Part shown: piece after piece, positions 1-8,301 of the stretch
How the letters are laid out: each line of letters starts with the position of its first letter
Position numbering within the stretch: the first letter of the stretch is position 1
Notes under the pieces: model-generated
What the model was told of the DNA's origin: nothing
The model's input: only the letters and a program-made list of their open reading frames with translations
The model's database searches: none
Assembly: GCA_947501935.1 (NCBI GenBank)
Contig: CANMXU010000005.1
Coordinates: 186,001 to 250,000, forward strand
Length of the DNA: 64,000 bases
Source of the DNA: an uncultured Alteromonadaceae bacterium
GTDB lineage: Bacteria > Pseudomonadota > Gammaproteobacteria > Enterobacterales > Alteromonadaceae
Direction: 5' to 3'
Position numbers and translations under genes: made by a program

Positions 1-1538
1 ATACCTACCCCTGCTTGCCAGTTTTCTTCTTTCACCCCTAAAGGTGCTAGCACCGGCATTACTAGTTTTGCCCCAGCACTTAAAATTGACTGCTCACTGT
101 CTTGATTACCAAAGCGACCGTCAGTACCAATAGAATTTAAAAAGTTTAATAAACACACCACAATAACAATGGTTTTGCCTGCTCCGGTAATAAAGCTTTT
201 AGTTCGCTGATAAACCCGAGCACAAATATGGCTAAACTTAGGAATTTCATATAAAGGCAGTTCCATAATATTAATTGAACTGGTACCGGGCAAGGTGGTT
301 TTTTTCAGTAAAAAGCCAGTAAATATTGCCGCAGCTATACCCACTAAATACAATAAAAATACTAGGTTCTGGCCACTTTCAGGGAAAAATGCCGCAGCAA
401 ATAAAGCGTATACTGGCAGCCTAGCGCCACACGACATAAACGGGGCCATCATCACAGTAGTAATACGCTCACGTTCACTATCAAGCACACGCGCCGACAT
501 TACCGCAGGCACGGTACAACCAAAACCAACAATAAGTGGTACAAAGGCTTTACCCGGCAAACCAATTCTTTGCATTAGGCTATCAACAACAAAAGCCGCC
601 CGTGCTAAATAACCACTATTTTCAAGTAAAGATAAGCCGATAAATAAACACATAATCACCGGAATAAAGGTAGCAACGGTTTGCATTCCGCTGCCAATAC
701 CTTCAACAATAGTAAGTAACCACTGGGGTAAATTAAATTGTGCTAGCCAATGTAGTGGATATTCAACAAATAAGGTACCACTGAGAATATCAAAAAAGTC
801 GATAAATGAATTACCAACATTTATTGCAAACATGAATAATAAATACATCATGCCTAGAAAAATGGGAATGCCAACAACAGGATGTAAAACCACGTCGTCA
901 AGGCGATCACTAAAACCTTTCTTTTCGGTTTTATCAGTAACAGTACTGGCTAATAATTTTTGAATAAACTGATGACGTTGATGAATAACATCAATCGCTT
1001 CAGATTGGCTGTTATCTTCAACAGTATGATGTTCAGCAACAACAGAAGCCGTATTAAGTGCTTTTTGGATGTGCGCTAATGAATGTTTATTTTGCGCGCT
1101 GATTTCAACAACCGGGCAACCAAGTAGTTTTGACAGTGAATCAACGTCAACATTCATCGCCTCTTTTCTATCGGTTTTATTAAGCAATACCATCATAGGT
1201 ATGCCTAATTCTAGCAATTGTGTTGTTAAATACAGCTGACGTTGTAATTGCGTGGCATCAACTACGTTCACCAAACAATCGATATTTTTTTCAGCAATAA
1301 AATCGTGCGATATGGTTAAGTCTTGGCCTTGTTCATCACGTTTAGTTAATGAGCTTAAACCGGGCAAATCGGAAAGTATCGCGTTATGAGAAGGTAAAGT
1401 AATCGCTTTTTGTTTGGCCGAAACCGTAACTCCCGACCAGTTACCTACTTTTTGTTTATCGCCTGATAATAAATTGAATAAGGTACTTTTACCTGAGTTA
1501 GCAAAACCAACCAGGGCATAATGTTGAAAGTTGGACAT
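1..1538 (-). CDS. feoB: Ferrous iron transport protein B, GTPase-permease (3' end outside window)
   Basis: Inner-membrane Fe(II) transporter with an N-terminal G domain. Reading the minus strand from the ATG at 1538, I see a P-loop (GFANSGKST), the switch segment VGNWSGVTVS, the G3 motif DLPG and the G4 motif NKTD, followed by the long hydrophobic permease part up to the window edge. The G1 motif departs from the usual GNPNxGKT/S form. The start overlaps the feoA stop by one base (TAATG), so the two are translationally coupled. About 512 codons are present; FeoB proteins are usually 750-780 residues, so roughly a third is missing at the C-terminus. Identification is secure. Confidence 0.95.
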   Translation of the reverse strand, partial: MSNFQHYALVGFANSGKSTLFNLLSGDKQKVGNWSGVTVSAKQKAITLPSHNAILSDLPGLSSLTKRDEQGQDLTISHDFIAEKNIDCLVNVVDATQLQRQLYLTTQLLELGIPMMVLLNKTDRKEAMNVDVDSLSKLLGCPVVEISAQNKHSLAHIQKALNTASVVAEHHTVEDNSQSEAIDVIHQRHQFIQKLLASTVTDKTEKKGFSDRLDDVVLHPVVGIPIFLGMMYLLFMFAINVGNSFIDFFDILSGTLFVEYPLHWLAQFNLPQWLLTIVEGIGSGMQTVATFIPVIMCLFIGLSLLENSGYLARAAFVVDSLMQRIGLPGKAFVPLIVGFGCTVPAVMSARVLDSERERITTVMMAPFMSCGARLPVYALFAAAFFPESGQNLVFLLYLVGIAAAIFTGFLLKKTTLPGTSSINIMELPLYEIPKFSHICARVYQRTKSFITGAGKTIVIVVCLLNFLNSIGTDGRFGNQDSEQSILSAGAKLVMPVLAPLGVKEENWQAGVG

Positions 1539-1762
1539 TAAACAATATCCACTATCACTTGTTGAGCAAGCTGCTGTTGCAAGGTGATTTTAGTATTATG
1601 TAAACGAAAAGCCACCGGACCATTCCACGGAGCTTTATGGGCAAGAGATATTTCTGACTGAGGAACAAAGCCCTGCTCTAATAACTGCTCGGCCAATTCA
1701 AAGTTTCTTGGCAAGGCAATAATTTTAGCTTTCTGATTTTTAGCTAGATCCATTAATGTCAT
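1538..1762 (-). CDS. feoA: Ferrous iron transport protein A
   Basis: Small (74 aa) SH3-like cytoplasmic protein that partners FeoB. The sequence has the family layout: a short N-terminal segment, then LAEQLLEQGFVPQSEISLAH, then a basic beta-rich C-terminus. It is the first gene of the feoAB operon and its stop codon overlaps the feoB start. Fur-like and FNR-like sequences lie upstream (1788-1807 and 1866-1879), the arrangement expected for iron- and oxygen-regulated Fe(II) uptake. The function is known from the family; the regulation is inferred from the sites. Confidence 0.92.
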   Translation of the reverse strand: MTLMDLAKNQKAKIIALPRNFELAEQLLEQGFVPQSEISLAHKAPWNGPVAFRLHNTKITLQQQLAQQVIVDIV

Positions 1763-1787
1763 AATCTCTACAACCTCGTTACATACA

Positions 1788-1807
1788 AATGAGAATTACT
1801 ATTATTT
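1788..1807 (-). promoter_or_regulatory. Fur-box-like sequence upstream of feoA
   Basis: AATGAGAATTACTATTATTT resembles the Fur consensus (repeats of GATAAT-type hexamers; compare AATGATAATNATTATCATT). It lies 26 bp upstream of the feoA start, where Fe-Fur would block transcription. Visual match only. Confidence 0.6.
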
Positions 1808-1865
1808 ACATTTTACACTATATCAAAGCCATGTACAGATCATTTTGTCGCTTGTCACCCGTTGT

Positions 1866-1879
1866 TTGACTGAAATCAA
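1866..1879. promoter_or_regulatory. FNR-box-like sequence between feoA and the hydrolase gene
   Basis: TTGACTGAAATCAA matches the FNR consensus TTGAT-N4-ATCAA at 9 of 10 defined bases. It is centred about 110 bp upstream of feoA. Anaerobic activation of feoAB by FNR is known in E. coli. The site could also act on the divergent hydrolase gene. Confidence 0.5.
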
Positions 1880-2046
1880 AGCTTTTAACTGCTAGGTTAC
1901 AAATTCGCTACATTGCATTACACACCTAAGCTCTAGCGTTATTATTCTCCCTTCTAAAATTAAAGACCTACGAAAAACAATACTAGACATTTACTAGCGT
2001 CTCACTTTATCCTGATAAAATTCAAACAGGTGTTTAAGAGCTTAAT

Positions 2047-2949
2047 ATGCATTTTCAATCACTTTTTGTTCCGGTAAATAACAACGACCAGTTGCACTTA
2101 ATGAGCATTAACCAAAATGCTCATCATCAAGGTATTCCCATATTAATGATTCATGGCATGGTCGAAGACGGACGTATTTTTTATCATCGCAGCGGCAAAG
2201 GCCTTGCCTGCTATTTAGCCAAACAAGGTTATAGCGTTTATGTTGCTGACTTAAGAGGCATAGGCAAGAGTCGACCAAAAATAGATAAGCATTCAAGCCA
2301 TGGGCAAACTGAAACCATAGTGACCGATATTCCGGCTTTAATAAATTTTGTTACTGCACATAGCCAACAGCAAAAGCTACACCTAATCGCCCACTCATGG
2401 GGCGGTGTAAATATTAATGCCTGCTTACTGCGTTTCCCTAAGCTTGCTCAGCAGGTATTAAGTGGCGTTTATTTTGGATCTAAACGTAGAGTGCGCGTTA
2501 AAAACCTTGAACGTTTTTTCAAAGTAGAGCTATTTTGGAATCGCATTGGTTTACTCATCAGCCAACGAAAAGGCTATTTACCGGCTAAATCGTTAAAAGT
2601 AGGCTCTGAAAATGAAACTATTAAAACCCACATGCAATGTGTGCGCTGGGTAAAACATGACGCCTGGCAAGACACAGATGACGGTTTTGATTATGCCTTA
2701 ACCGCAAAAAACAGCACCCTGCCGCCGATATTCTATTTAGCTGCGGTAAACGATAATGCCCTAGGTCACCAAAGTGACGTGAAATTATTTATGCAGGAGT
2801 CTGGTAGTGAAAATAGTCGCTATATGTTGCTCGGAAAAAAGCAGGGGCACTTACTTAATTATGACCATTTAAATATGCTGACCGCTTTTGAAGCAGAAAA
2901 AGATCATTTCCCTGAGGTGCTAAAATGGCTGGCAGCTCAGCAAAAATAG
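2047..2949 (+). CDS. Alpha/beta hydrolase
   Basis: 300 aa, no signal peptide seen, so probably cytoplasmic. An alpha/beta-hydrolase fold is shown by the oxyanion-region motif MIHGMVEDGRIF (residues about 34-45), the strand ADLRGIGKSRP and the nucleophile elbow AHSWGG (Ser about residue 117), with a likely catalytic His near the C-terminus (KKQGHLLNYDHL). The substrate cannot be predicted; the family includes esterases, lipases and acyltransferases. It is monocistronic and divergent from feoAB, sharing a 284-bp intergenic region that carries the Fur- and FNR-like sites. ATG start at 2047 after a weak AAGAG. Confidence 0.8.
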   Translation: MHFQSLFVPVNNNDQLHLMSINQNAHHQGIPILMIHGMVEDGRIFYHRSGKGLACYLAKQGYSVYVADLRGIGKSRPKIDKHSSHGQTETIVTDIPALINFVTAHSQQQKLHLIAHSWGGVNINACLLRFPKLAQQVLSGVYFGSKRRVRVKNLERFFKVELFWNRIGLLISQRKGYLPAKSLKVGSENETIKTHMQCVRWVKHDAWQDTDDGFDYALTAKNSTLPPIFYLAAVNDNALGHQSDVKLFMQESGSENSRYMLLGKKQGHLLNYDHLNMLTAFEAEKDHFPEVLKWLAAQQK

Positions 2950-3077
2950 GCTTAAATTCTTTTAGAACAAGTACAAAACAGTTAAAAATACGTCGGTAAT
3001 TATTAAATTTTACCCGATACGGTTAAAAATGTTACAATCATCGGCAATTGGAATTTGAACAAATAGATAAAGTAAAT

Positions 3078-3257
3078 ATGCGTATTAAATTAACAGCAAC
3101 AATTGATAAAAATCCAGAGCACGGCTGCGAAGTAGGTAAAGAGTTTGAAGCAGTATTAATTCACCCTCGTTCAACCACCGTTGAGTTTACTTCTGACTCA
3201 AATAAGCAATTCAGAGCTTTTCACTACGAATATGAAGTAGTTGAGTCAGTCGAGTAG
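3078..3257 (+). CDS. Small hypothetical protein (59 aa)
   Basis: A short, fairly polar protein with alternating charged and beta-prone residues, ending in EYEVVESVE. I recognise no family. A TTG at 3048 would add ten residues, but the ATG at 3078 gives the more natural start (MRIKLTATID). It stands alone, with no coupling to the hydrolase (128 bp upstream) or the DUF1289 gene (216 bp downstream). No signal peptide or membrane segment. Coding status is likely from the length, codon use and continuous beta-like pattern, but is not certain. Confidence 0.55.
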   Translation: MRIKLTATIDKNPEHGCEVGKEFEAVLIHPRSTTVEFTSDSNKQFRAFHYEYEVVESVE

Positions 3258-3473
3258 TTTCTATTATTCGCTAACAGCAACAAGCTCTATTAATAATTAT
3301 GCTATTTAATTAGCGTAGGTAGAGCAGCTACAAATATTAGTGTTATTAAATCGCTTTTATTAGGTACTAATAATAGTTTCAACATAATTTGAAATTATTA
3401 TAAAAGCTACTAATAAAAGCTTTTTGCGTTTAACCAAAAAATATTTCAAAACAGTTTATGGAAAAACTAGAAT

Positions 3474-3698
3474 ATGACAACTATTCAGCTGAACAATGAA
3501 CCTACAGTCCAAACGAGCATTGCCTCGCCTTGCATCCGTAATTGCTGTTTAGATAATAACGATGTTTGCTTAGGCTGCTATCGCCATTTAGAAGAAATAA
3601 AAGCATGGAGCCAAGCAAGTGCTCAGCAAAAAAGCACTATTTTGTCGGCCGTCGCTCAACGAAAAAGCCAAAGCCAAAGCCAAAGCCAAGTACGATAA
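3474..3698 (+). CDS. DUF1289 domain-containing protein
   Basis: 74 aa. Residues about 18-50 carry the DUF1289 signature: SPCIRNCCLDNNDVCLGCYR followed by HLEEIKAW. Four or more cysteines suggest metal or Fe-S binding, which is inferred from the spacing; the biochemical role of the family is not established. The C-terminus (KSQSQSQSQVR) is encoded by a run of about four AAGCCA-type hexamers (3665-3690), so the tail length may vary between strains. Stand-alone gene with ATG start at 3474. Confidence 0.8.
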   Translation: MTTIQLNNEPTVQTSIASPCIRNCCLDNNDVCLGCYRHLEEIKAWSQASAQQKSTILSAVAQRKSQSQSQSQVR

Positions 3699-3752
3699 TT
3701 TTTAATTTTATAACCATCACTTAATTTTTAAACCAGCAAGCTATCAACTCGG

Positions 3753-4655
3753 CTAATTAGCCACTTTTTCTACCAATACATCAATAAAGCTTCTTATTTT
3801 AGGCGATAAATATTTTCTGCTGGGATAAACCACATAAACATCAATATCTGGTGCAGGTAAATCAGTAAATATTACTTCCAGCTTCTGCTCTGCTAAAGCC
3901 TTGGTCATCACAAACTCAGGTAAACGGGCAATACCTAAACCGTCAAGCACTAAAGCCAGTTCCATTTGCGCACTATTACACGCTAAGCTTTGCGGTACAT
4001 CAACATAGTAATCTTTACCAGCGCTACTTTTATATTGCCAACGATTAGGCACTTTATGATTGCTGTAACTAAAACAAGTATGGTTTTTTAATTGCTGCGG
4101 TGATGTCGGCCGACCATGTTTATTTAAGTAACTTGGCGTTGCTACGGTCAAACCTTTACAACTAAAAAATTTTCGACAAATCAAACTCGACTCATCCAGT
4201 TGCTGGGTTGCCCTGATCACCAAATCAAAACCGTCTTGAACTACATCAACATGTCGATCATTTAAATCGATATCTAGCTGAACCTCGGGGTAACGTTGCA
4301 TATAAGCAGAAATGGCAGGTTGTAAATACCCTAAAGCAAAAGACACTGGGCAACTTATTCTCAACAAGCCTTTAGGCTCAACATGGCTTTGGTTAATCTC
4401 GCCTAAACTTTGCTGTGCATCTAGAACCATTTGCAAACACTGCTGATAATAAACTTTACCTTCTGGAGTTAAGCCAATAGAGCGAGTAGTACGGTTTAGC
4501 AAGCGCACACCTAAACGTGCTTCGAGTTTATTTACTTCTTTACTGATATAAGAAGTTGAGTGCCCTGTTGCTTCAGCAGCTGCAGAAAAGCCACCTTGTT
4601 TAACCACTTCAGTGAATATTACTACGCCGTCGAATAATTTTGTATTAGAAGCCAT
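3753..4655 (-). CDS. LysR-family transcriptional regulator
   Basis: 300 aa. The N-terminal winged helix-turn-helix covers residues about 8-66 (FSAAAEATGHSTSYISKEVN, then LEARLGVRLLNRTTRSIGLT), followed by a LysR effector-binding domain (about 90-295). It is divergent from an FMN reductase gene with about 100 bp between starts, and a 10-bp inverted repeat lies in the gap (4681-4709). By LysR habit it probably controls that reductase and itself. The effector is unknown; the family also contains CrgA-like and quinone-responsive members. Confidence 0.88.
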   Translation of the reverse strand: MASNTKLFDGVVIFTEVVKQGGFSAAAEATGHSTSYISKEVNKLEARLGVRLLNRTTRSIGLTPEGKVYYQQCLQMVLDAQQSLGEINQSHVEPKGLLRISCPVSFALGYLQPAISAYMQRYPEVQLDIDLNDRHVDVVQDGFDLVIRATQQLDESSLICRKFFSCKGLTVATPSYLNKHGRPTSPQQLKNHTCFSYSNHKVPNRWQYKSSAGKDYYVDVPQSLACNSAQMELALVLDGLGIARLPEFVMTKALAEQKLEVIFTDLPAPDIDVYVVYPSRKYLSPKIRSFIDVLVEKVAN

Positions 4656-4680
4656 ATGGAAATAGTTCTTATTATTTTGC

Positions 4681-4709
4681 TATATTAATTATCATTAAGA
4701 ATTAATATA
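4681..4709. promoter_or_regulatory. Inverted repeat, probable LysR operator
   Basis: Perfect 10-bp arms TATATTAATT and AATTAATATA separated by 9 bp, in the divergent LysR / FMN reductase promoter region. The ATT-N-AAT architecture fits LysR boxes. AT-rich palindromes arise by chance more easily here, so confidence is moderate. Confidence 0.5.
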
Positions 4710-4755
4710 CACTGTGTCATATTAAGTGTCTGCCATAATCATCAAAGGATTTACC

Positions 4756-5280
4756 ATGAAAGTATTAGCATTTGCTGCCAGCAGCAGCTCAAAATCTATC
4801 AACAAACAATTAGCCGTTTATGCTGCGTCATTAATTGATAACGCTGAAGTAGAAATTATAGATATTAATGATTATGAAATGCCAATTTTTAGCCAAGACC
4901 GTGAAGAACAATTAGGTCAACCACTGCAAGCAAAAAACTTTTTCGACAAAATAACTGAAGCTGACGCGATTATTATTTCTTTTGCTGAGCATAACGGCTC
5001 TTATACCGCCGCTTATAAAAACTTATTTGATTGGACTTCGCGTATTGAACAAAAGTTATTTCAAAATACTGCCATGGTATTACTAGCGACATCGCCAGGT
5101 CCTGGCGGAGCAGCTAACGTATTAGCAGCGGCAACAGGCTCTGCCCCCTATTTCGCTGGTGACGTAAAAGCAAACCTATCTATTCCAAGCTTTTATGATA
5201 ATTTTGACATGGAGAAGCAGCAGCTTCGTAATCCTGAATTATTAAGCGAGCTTAAAGAAGCATTAGCCAAATTAAACTAA
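4756..5280 (+). CDS. NADPH-dependent FMN reductase family protein
   Basis: 174 aa flavodoxin-like oxidoreductase. The N-terminus MKVLAFAASSSSKSINKQLA gives the flavin phosphate-binding loop, and residues about 72-92 (FAEHNGSYTAAYKNLFDW) and about 107-118 (TSPGPGGAANVL) complete the FMN site. It probably reduces flavins, quinones or azo/nitro compounds with NAD(P)H in the cytoplasm. The ATG at 4756 has AAAGGA upstream; a GTG at 4726 would add ten residues but lacks such a site. Divergent from the LysR gene that probably regulates it. A 15-bp tandem repeat begins right after the stop codon. Confidence 0.88.
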   Translation: MKVLAFAASSSSKSINKQLAVYAASLIDNAEVEIIDINDYEMPIFSQDREEQLGQPLQAKNFFDKITEADAIIISFAEHNGSYTAAYKNLFDWTSRIEQKLFQNTAMVLLATSPGPGGAANVLAAATGSAPYFAGDVKANLSIPSFYDNFDMEKQQLRNPELLSELKEALAKLN

Positions 5281-5334
5281 CCTCAGTTAAGCTAACCCCA
5301 GTTAAGCTAACCTCAGTTAAATTAAGTTAAGCTC
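5281..5334. repeat. 15-bp tandem repeat after the FMN reductase stop codon
   Basis: About three imperfect copies of CCTCAGTTAAGCTAA (the second reads CCCCAGTTAAGCTAA, the third is degenerate) followed by a partial copy, starting immediately after the TAA. Probably replication slippage in the 3' untranslated region. Confidence 0.75.
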
Positions 5335-5567
5335 GGGGGTAGCATCTGGCGAAGGTAACTACCAAAGAGTTATTTTCGCCTTTCATCCGTAGTCATTCCA
5401 TAATCCCCCCTCTCTTACTTAGTTATTTCCTTGTTCATTTTAATTGCCACTTTTTTGATATATCTCACACGTTTTTTGGCGCAAAGACCAAGCACTAGCT
5501 ATAGTTTTACTATCTAATGTATAGATATTTCCCGCTAGAATGGTCGTAATTGAAAGGATGCAAGAAT

Positions 5568-7166
5568 ATGCCAATGATGGAACAACTCTCCAATTACGCC
5601 GATATTGTGCTTATTTACCAAGACAGATATAAAGTTGAAAAAACCATATCCATATTACAAAGCTTAAATATCAGCTTTAAATGTGTACGCATGACCAAAG
5701 AAAATCACTCAAAAATTATAGCCACGCAAGCTAAATTAATTATGCTGTCGAGCCACCATTTGATCACAGCAACCGAATTTTATTTAGATTTATTAGTGCA
5801 ATGCCAAGACCAGCTATGCCAGCACTCATCCATTACCTTGATCAATAATGATGAAGCACAACAAGCATTTACTACTTGTGAAGATGGCTTGTTTGATAAT
5901 TACGTTATTATTTCCCCTGAGCTTGAAGATGCTCGACTTAACTTAGTTATTTTGCAATCGCTAAAAAAAATAGAAGAAGAAAAAATTGACCAAGCAACAC
6001 AATCGATTATTGAAGGTGATGAAAATAAGCCGTACGATTTTGAGCAAAACCACAGTCTTGAAAGAGATTTAAAAACCCAAATTAACCAATGCCAACTTAA
6101 AATTAATAATGCCTTAAGCACTTTAATTACCGATACAAATTGCCTTAAGCAAGTTGAGCAAAACGTCAATCAGGCACTTGATACCTTATCAAATAACATT
6201 AGCACTCATGCCAGCATGCATTCACACAAGCTTATCGCCAATATTCAAAACGTAACCTTTAAAAATTTACTCAATAACAAAAAACTTATTAATAGACTAA
6301 GTAGTGCCGAGCCTTCTGTTAATAAAAGCTCTTTGAATGCATTGACTACACCAAGCTACAAAATTTTAATTGCCGAAAGCTCAATGTTATTTGCCAATTC
6401 CGTCGCTGAAATTTTTGAGGATATGAATTTTCAAGTAAGGATAACTGTTGATGGTAAGAAAACCCTGCAAGCCTTTACAGATTTTCAGCCTGATATTGTT
6501 TTAATTGAAAATAATTTAGCGCAAATTAATGGCATAGAAGTAACGCGAAAAATTAGAAATCGTGGCAGTTGCGTACCCATTATCACCATAATTGACAACC
6601 ATGAAAAGTCGTTATTAAAGCAATGGATACCTTTAGGTATTAGTGCCTATTTGTATAAATCGGCAGAGCATAGCGACATACTTGATACCGTTGTTTCTGA
6701 GTTATTAAACCCTACTGGGTTATTAAAATTTCATACCGAAAATAATATAGACCAAATAAAGTGGCTGCCTGAATATTCAGTGGGAAATGAGCTAATGGAC
6801 AGCCACCATAAAGCGCTGTTTAATATTATCAAAGTATTTCTTAGCTCTGAGCCAAAACATACCCTTAAAATTTTCAAAAAAATCAAACAATATATCACCA
6901 TGCATTTTTCCGCCGAAGAAAAACTGCTGAAAAAACATCAATACCCTGACTATGAAAGTCATAAAAAAGAGCATACCGCCTTAATAAATAAAGTGGCCAG
7001 AATGGAACATAAACTTGCTGCTAATGAAACAGATATTCACAATAAAGTAGGACTGTTTTTATATAAATGGTTAAGTCATCATATTTTAAAGTCAGATATG
7101 GCATACAAGCCTTTTTTAACCGTAGAACAACATCATTTTGATATTGACAAAATCTCCCTTGATTAA
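5568..7166 (+). CDS. Response regulator-like protein with C-terminal bacteriohemerythrin domain
   Basis: 532 aa, cytoplasmic. Residues about 10-135 look like a degenerate receiver fold. About 140-260 are helical and may be coiled coil. About 264-380 form a clearer receiver domain (YKILIAESSMLF ... PDIVLIENN ... YLYKSAEH). The usual phospho-acceptor Asp is Glu (about 314) and one acidic-pocket Asp is Ala, while the conserved Lys remains (about 364). Residues about 398-520 are hemerythrin, with the di-iron ligand pattern H (MDSHH), H...E (MHFSAEE), H...H (HKKEH) and H....D (HILKSD). It would bind O2 or a related gas and signal through protein contacts. Start chosen at ATG 5568 with AAAGGA 9 nt upstream. 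No neighbouring kinase. Confidence 0.85.
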   Translation: MPMMEQLSNYADIVLIYQDRYKVEKTISILQSLNISFKCVRMTKENHSKIIATQAKLIMLSSHHLITATEFYLDLLVQCQDQLCQHSSITLINNDEAQQAFTTCEDGLFDNYVIISPELEDARLNLVILQSLKKIEEEKIDQATQSIIEGDENKPYDFEQNHSLERDLKTQINQCQLKINNALSTLITDTNCLKQVEQNVNQALDTLSNNISTHASMHSHKLIANIQNVTFKNLLNNKKLINRLSSAEPSVNKSSLNALTTPSYKILIAESSMLFANSVAEIFEDMNFQVRITVDGKKTLQAFTDFQPDIVLIENNLAQINGIEVTRKIRNRGSCVPIITIIDNHEKSLLKQWIPLGISAYLYKSAEHSDILDTVVSELLNPTGLLKFHTENNIDQIKWLPEYSVGNELMDSHHKALFNIIKVFLSSEPKHTLKIFKKIKQYITMHFSAEEKLLKKHQYPDYESHKKEHTALINKVARMEHKLAANETDIHNKVGLFLYKWLSHHILKSDMAYKPFLTVEQHHFDIDKISLD

Positions 7167-7373
7167 GCTCAGTAAAGTTTCCAAGCTGAGCTTAGTTAGA
7201 GTAAACCTTGCTAGCTCATTCAGCTTATTAAAAATGCAGCCTTTATTTAAATTCCTCATTAGTTAACCATTTTCATACAATCATCACCTATAACAATGTT
7301 GTAACAAATCTGAGCTGCTAGAATAAAATGAAAGATAATTATTAATCGCCAACAACAAGAGAAGTAAAGTTTT

Positions 7374-8192
7374 ATGAAATCACTATACTACCGCGCGACC
7401 TTAAAAAAACTCTCGCTCGCACTATTAACTACTTTACTCGTTAGCCCCGCAGCCCTTGCCGAGGCGACTAAGGAAGAGTTGGCAAAAAAACTCGCCAATC
7501 CGATAGCAAATTTGATCAGTTTACCGATGCAAATAAATTACGACCAAAACATTGGTGCTGACGATAAAGGCTCTCGCATCACCATGAATATTCAACCCGT
7601 TGCGCCTATTAATATTAATGACGACTGGTTATTGGTAAGTCGCACCATTTTGCCGTTGATACAACAAAATGATATTAATGGTCAAAGCTCATCTTCTGGT
7701 CTTGGTGATACCACTCAAAGCTTATTTTTATCGCCAAAAGCTAAATCGTCAGATGGCTGGACTTGGGGTGTAGGCGGAGCGTTCTTATTACCAACAGGAG
7801 CTGATAAGTTCACCACCGATAAATGGGCAGCTGGCCCTACGGCAATAGCCTTAAAACAAAGTGGCCCGTGGACTTATGGCGGCTTGGCTAATCATCTTGT
7901 TTCAGTTGCTGGTGACAGTGATCGCGCAGATATTAACAATACTTTTCTACAACCGTTCGTTTCTTACACCACCAAAGCGGCAATATCATTATCACTTAAT
8001 ACTGAAGCTACTTATAACTGGGAAAGTGAAGAGCTCACCTTGCCACTGACCTTTAACGCTTCAAAAGTACTGCGCTTTGGTACGCAATTAGTAAGCTTAG
8101 GTGCTGGCCTACGTTATTATGTGCAAAGCCCAGATAATGGCCCTGAAGGCATGGCTTATCGAGTACAAGCAACCTTTATTTTTCCAAAGTAA
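7374..8192 (+). CDS. Outer-membrane transporter-like beta-barrel protein
   Basis: 272 aa with a signal peptide (cleavage near ALA-EA, residue about 30). The mature part alternates hydrophobic and polar residues with many aromatic and Gly turns (WTWGVGGAFLLPTGADKF; GAGLRYYV) and ends in FIFPK. The pattern resembles proteins annotated 'transporter' in the MetA-pathway-of-phenol-degradation family (PF13557). The substrate is unknown and the name of that family is not evidence of phenol metabolism. Single gene with GAAG-type RBS, ending before a bidirectional terminator shared with ilvE. Confidence 0.65.
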   Translation: MKSLYYRATLKKLSLALLTTLLVSPAALAEATKEELAKKLANPIANLISLPMQINYDQNIGADDKGSRITMNIQPVAPININDDWLLVSRTILPLIQQNDINGQSSSSGLGDTTQSLFLSPKAKSSDGWTWGVGGAFLLPTGADKFTTDKWAAGPTAIALKQSGPWTYGGLANHLVSVAGDSDRADINNTFLQPFVSYTTKAAISLSLNTEATYNWESEELTLPLTFNASKVLRFGTQLVSLGAGLRYYVQSPDNGPEGMAYRVQATFIFPK

Positions 8193-8230
8193 CTTATTCA
8201 AAAATAAACTTTCTTAACAAGCGATTAAAC

Positions 8231-8270
8231 AAAAAGGCTGATATTACCCATCGTAATATCAGCCTTTTTT
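8231..8270. terminator. Bidirectional rho-independent terminator
   Basis: Stem AAAGGCTGATATTAC / GTAATATCAGCCTTT with a short CCATC loop, A-run on the left and T-run on the right. It sits between the convergent outer-membrane protein gene and ilvE and serves both. Confidence 0.92.
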
Positions 8271-8301
8271 AATTCTTTACGTTTTGGTATTTAATTAACC
8301 A

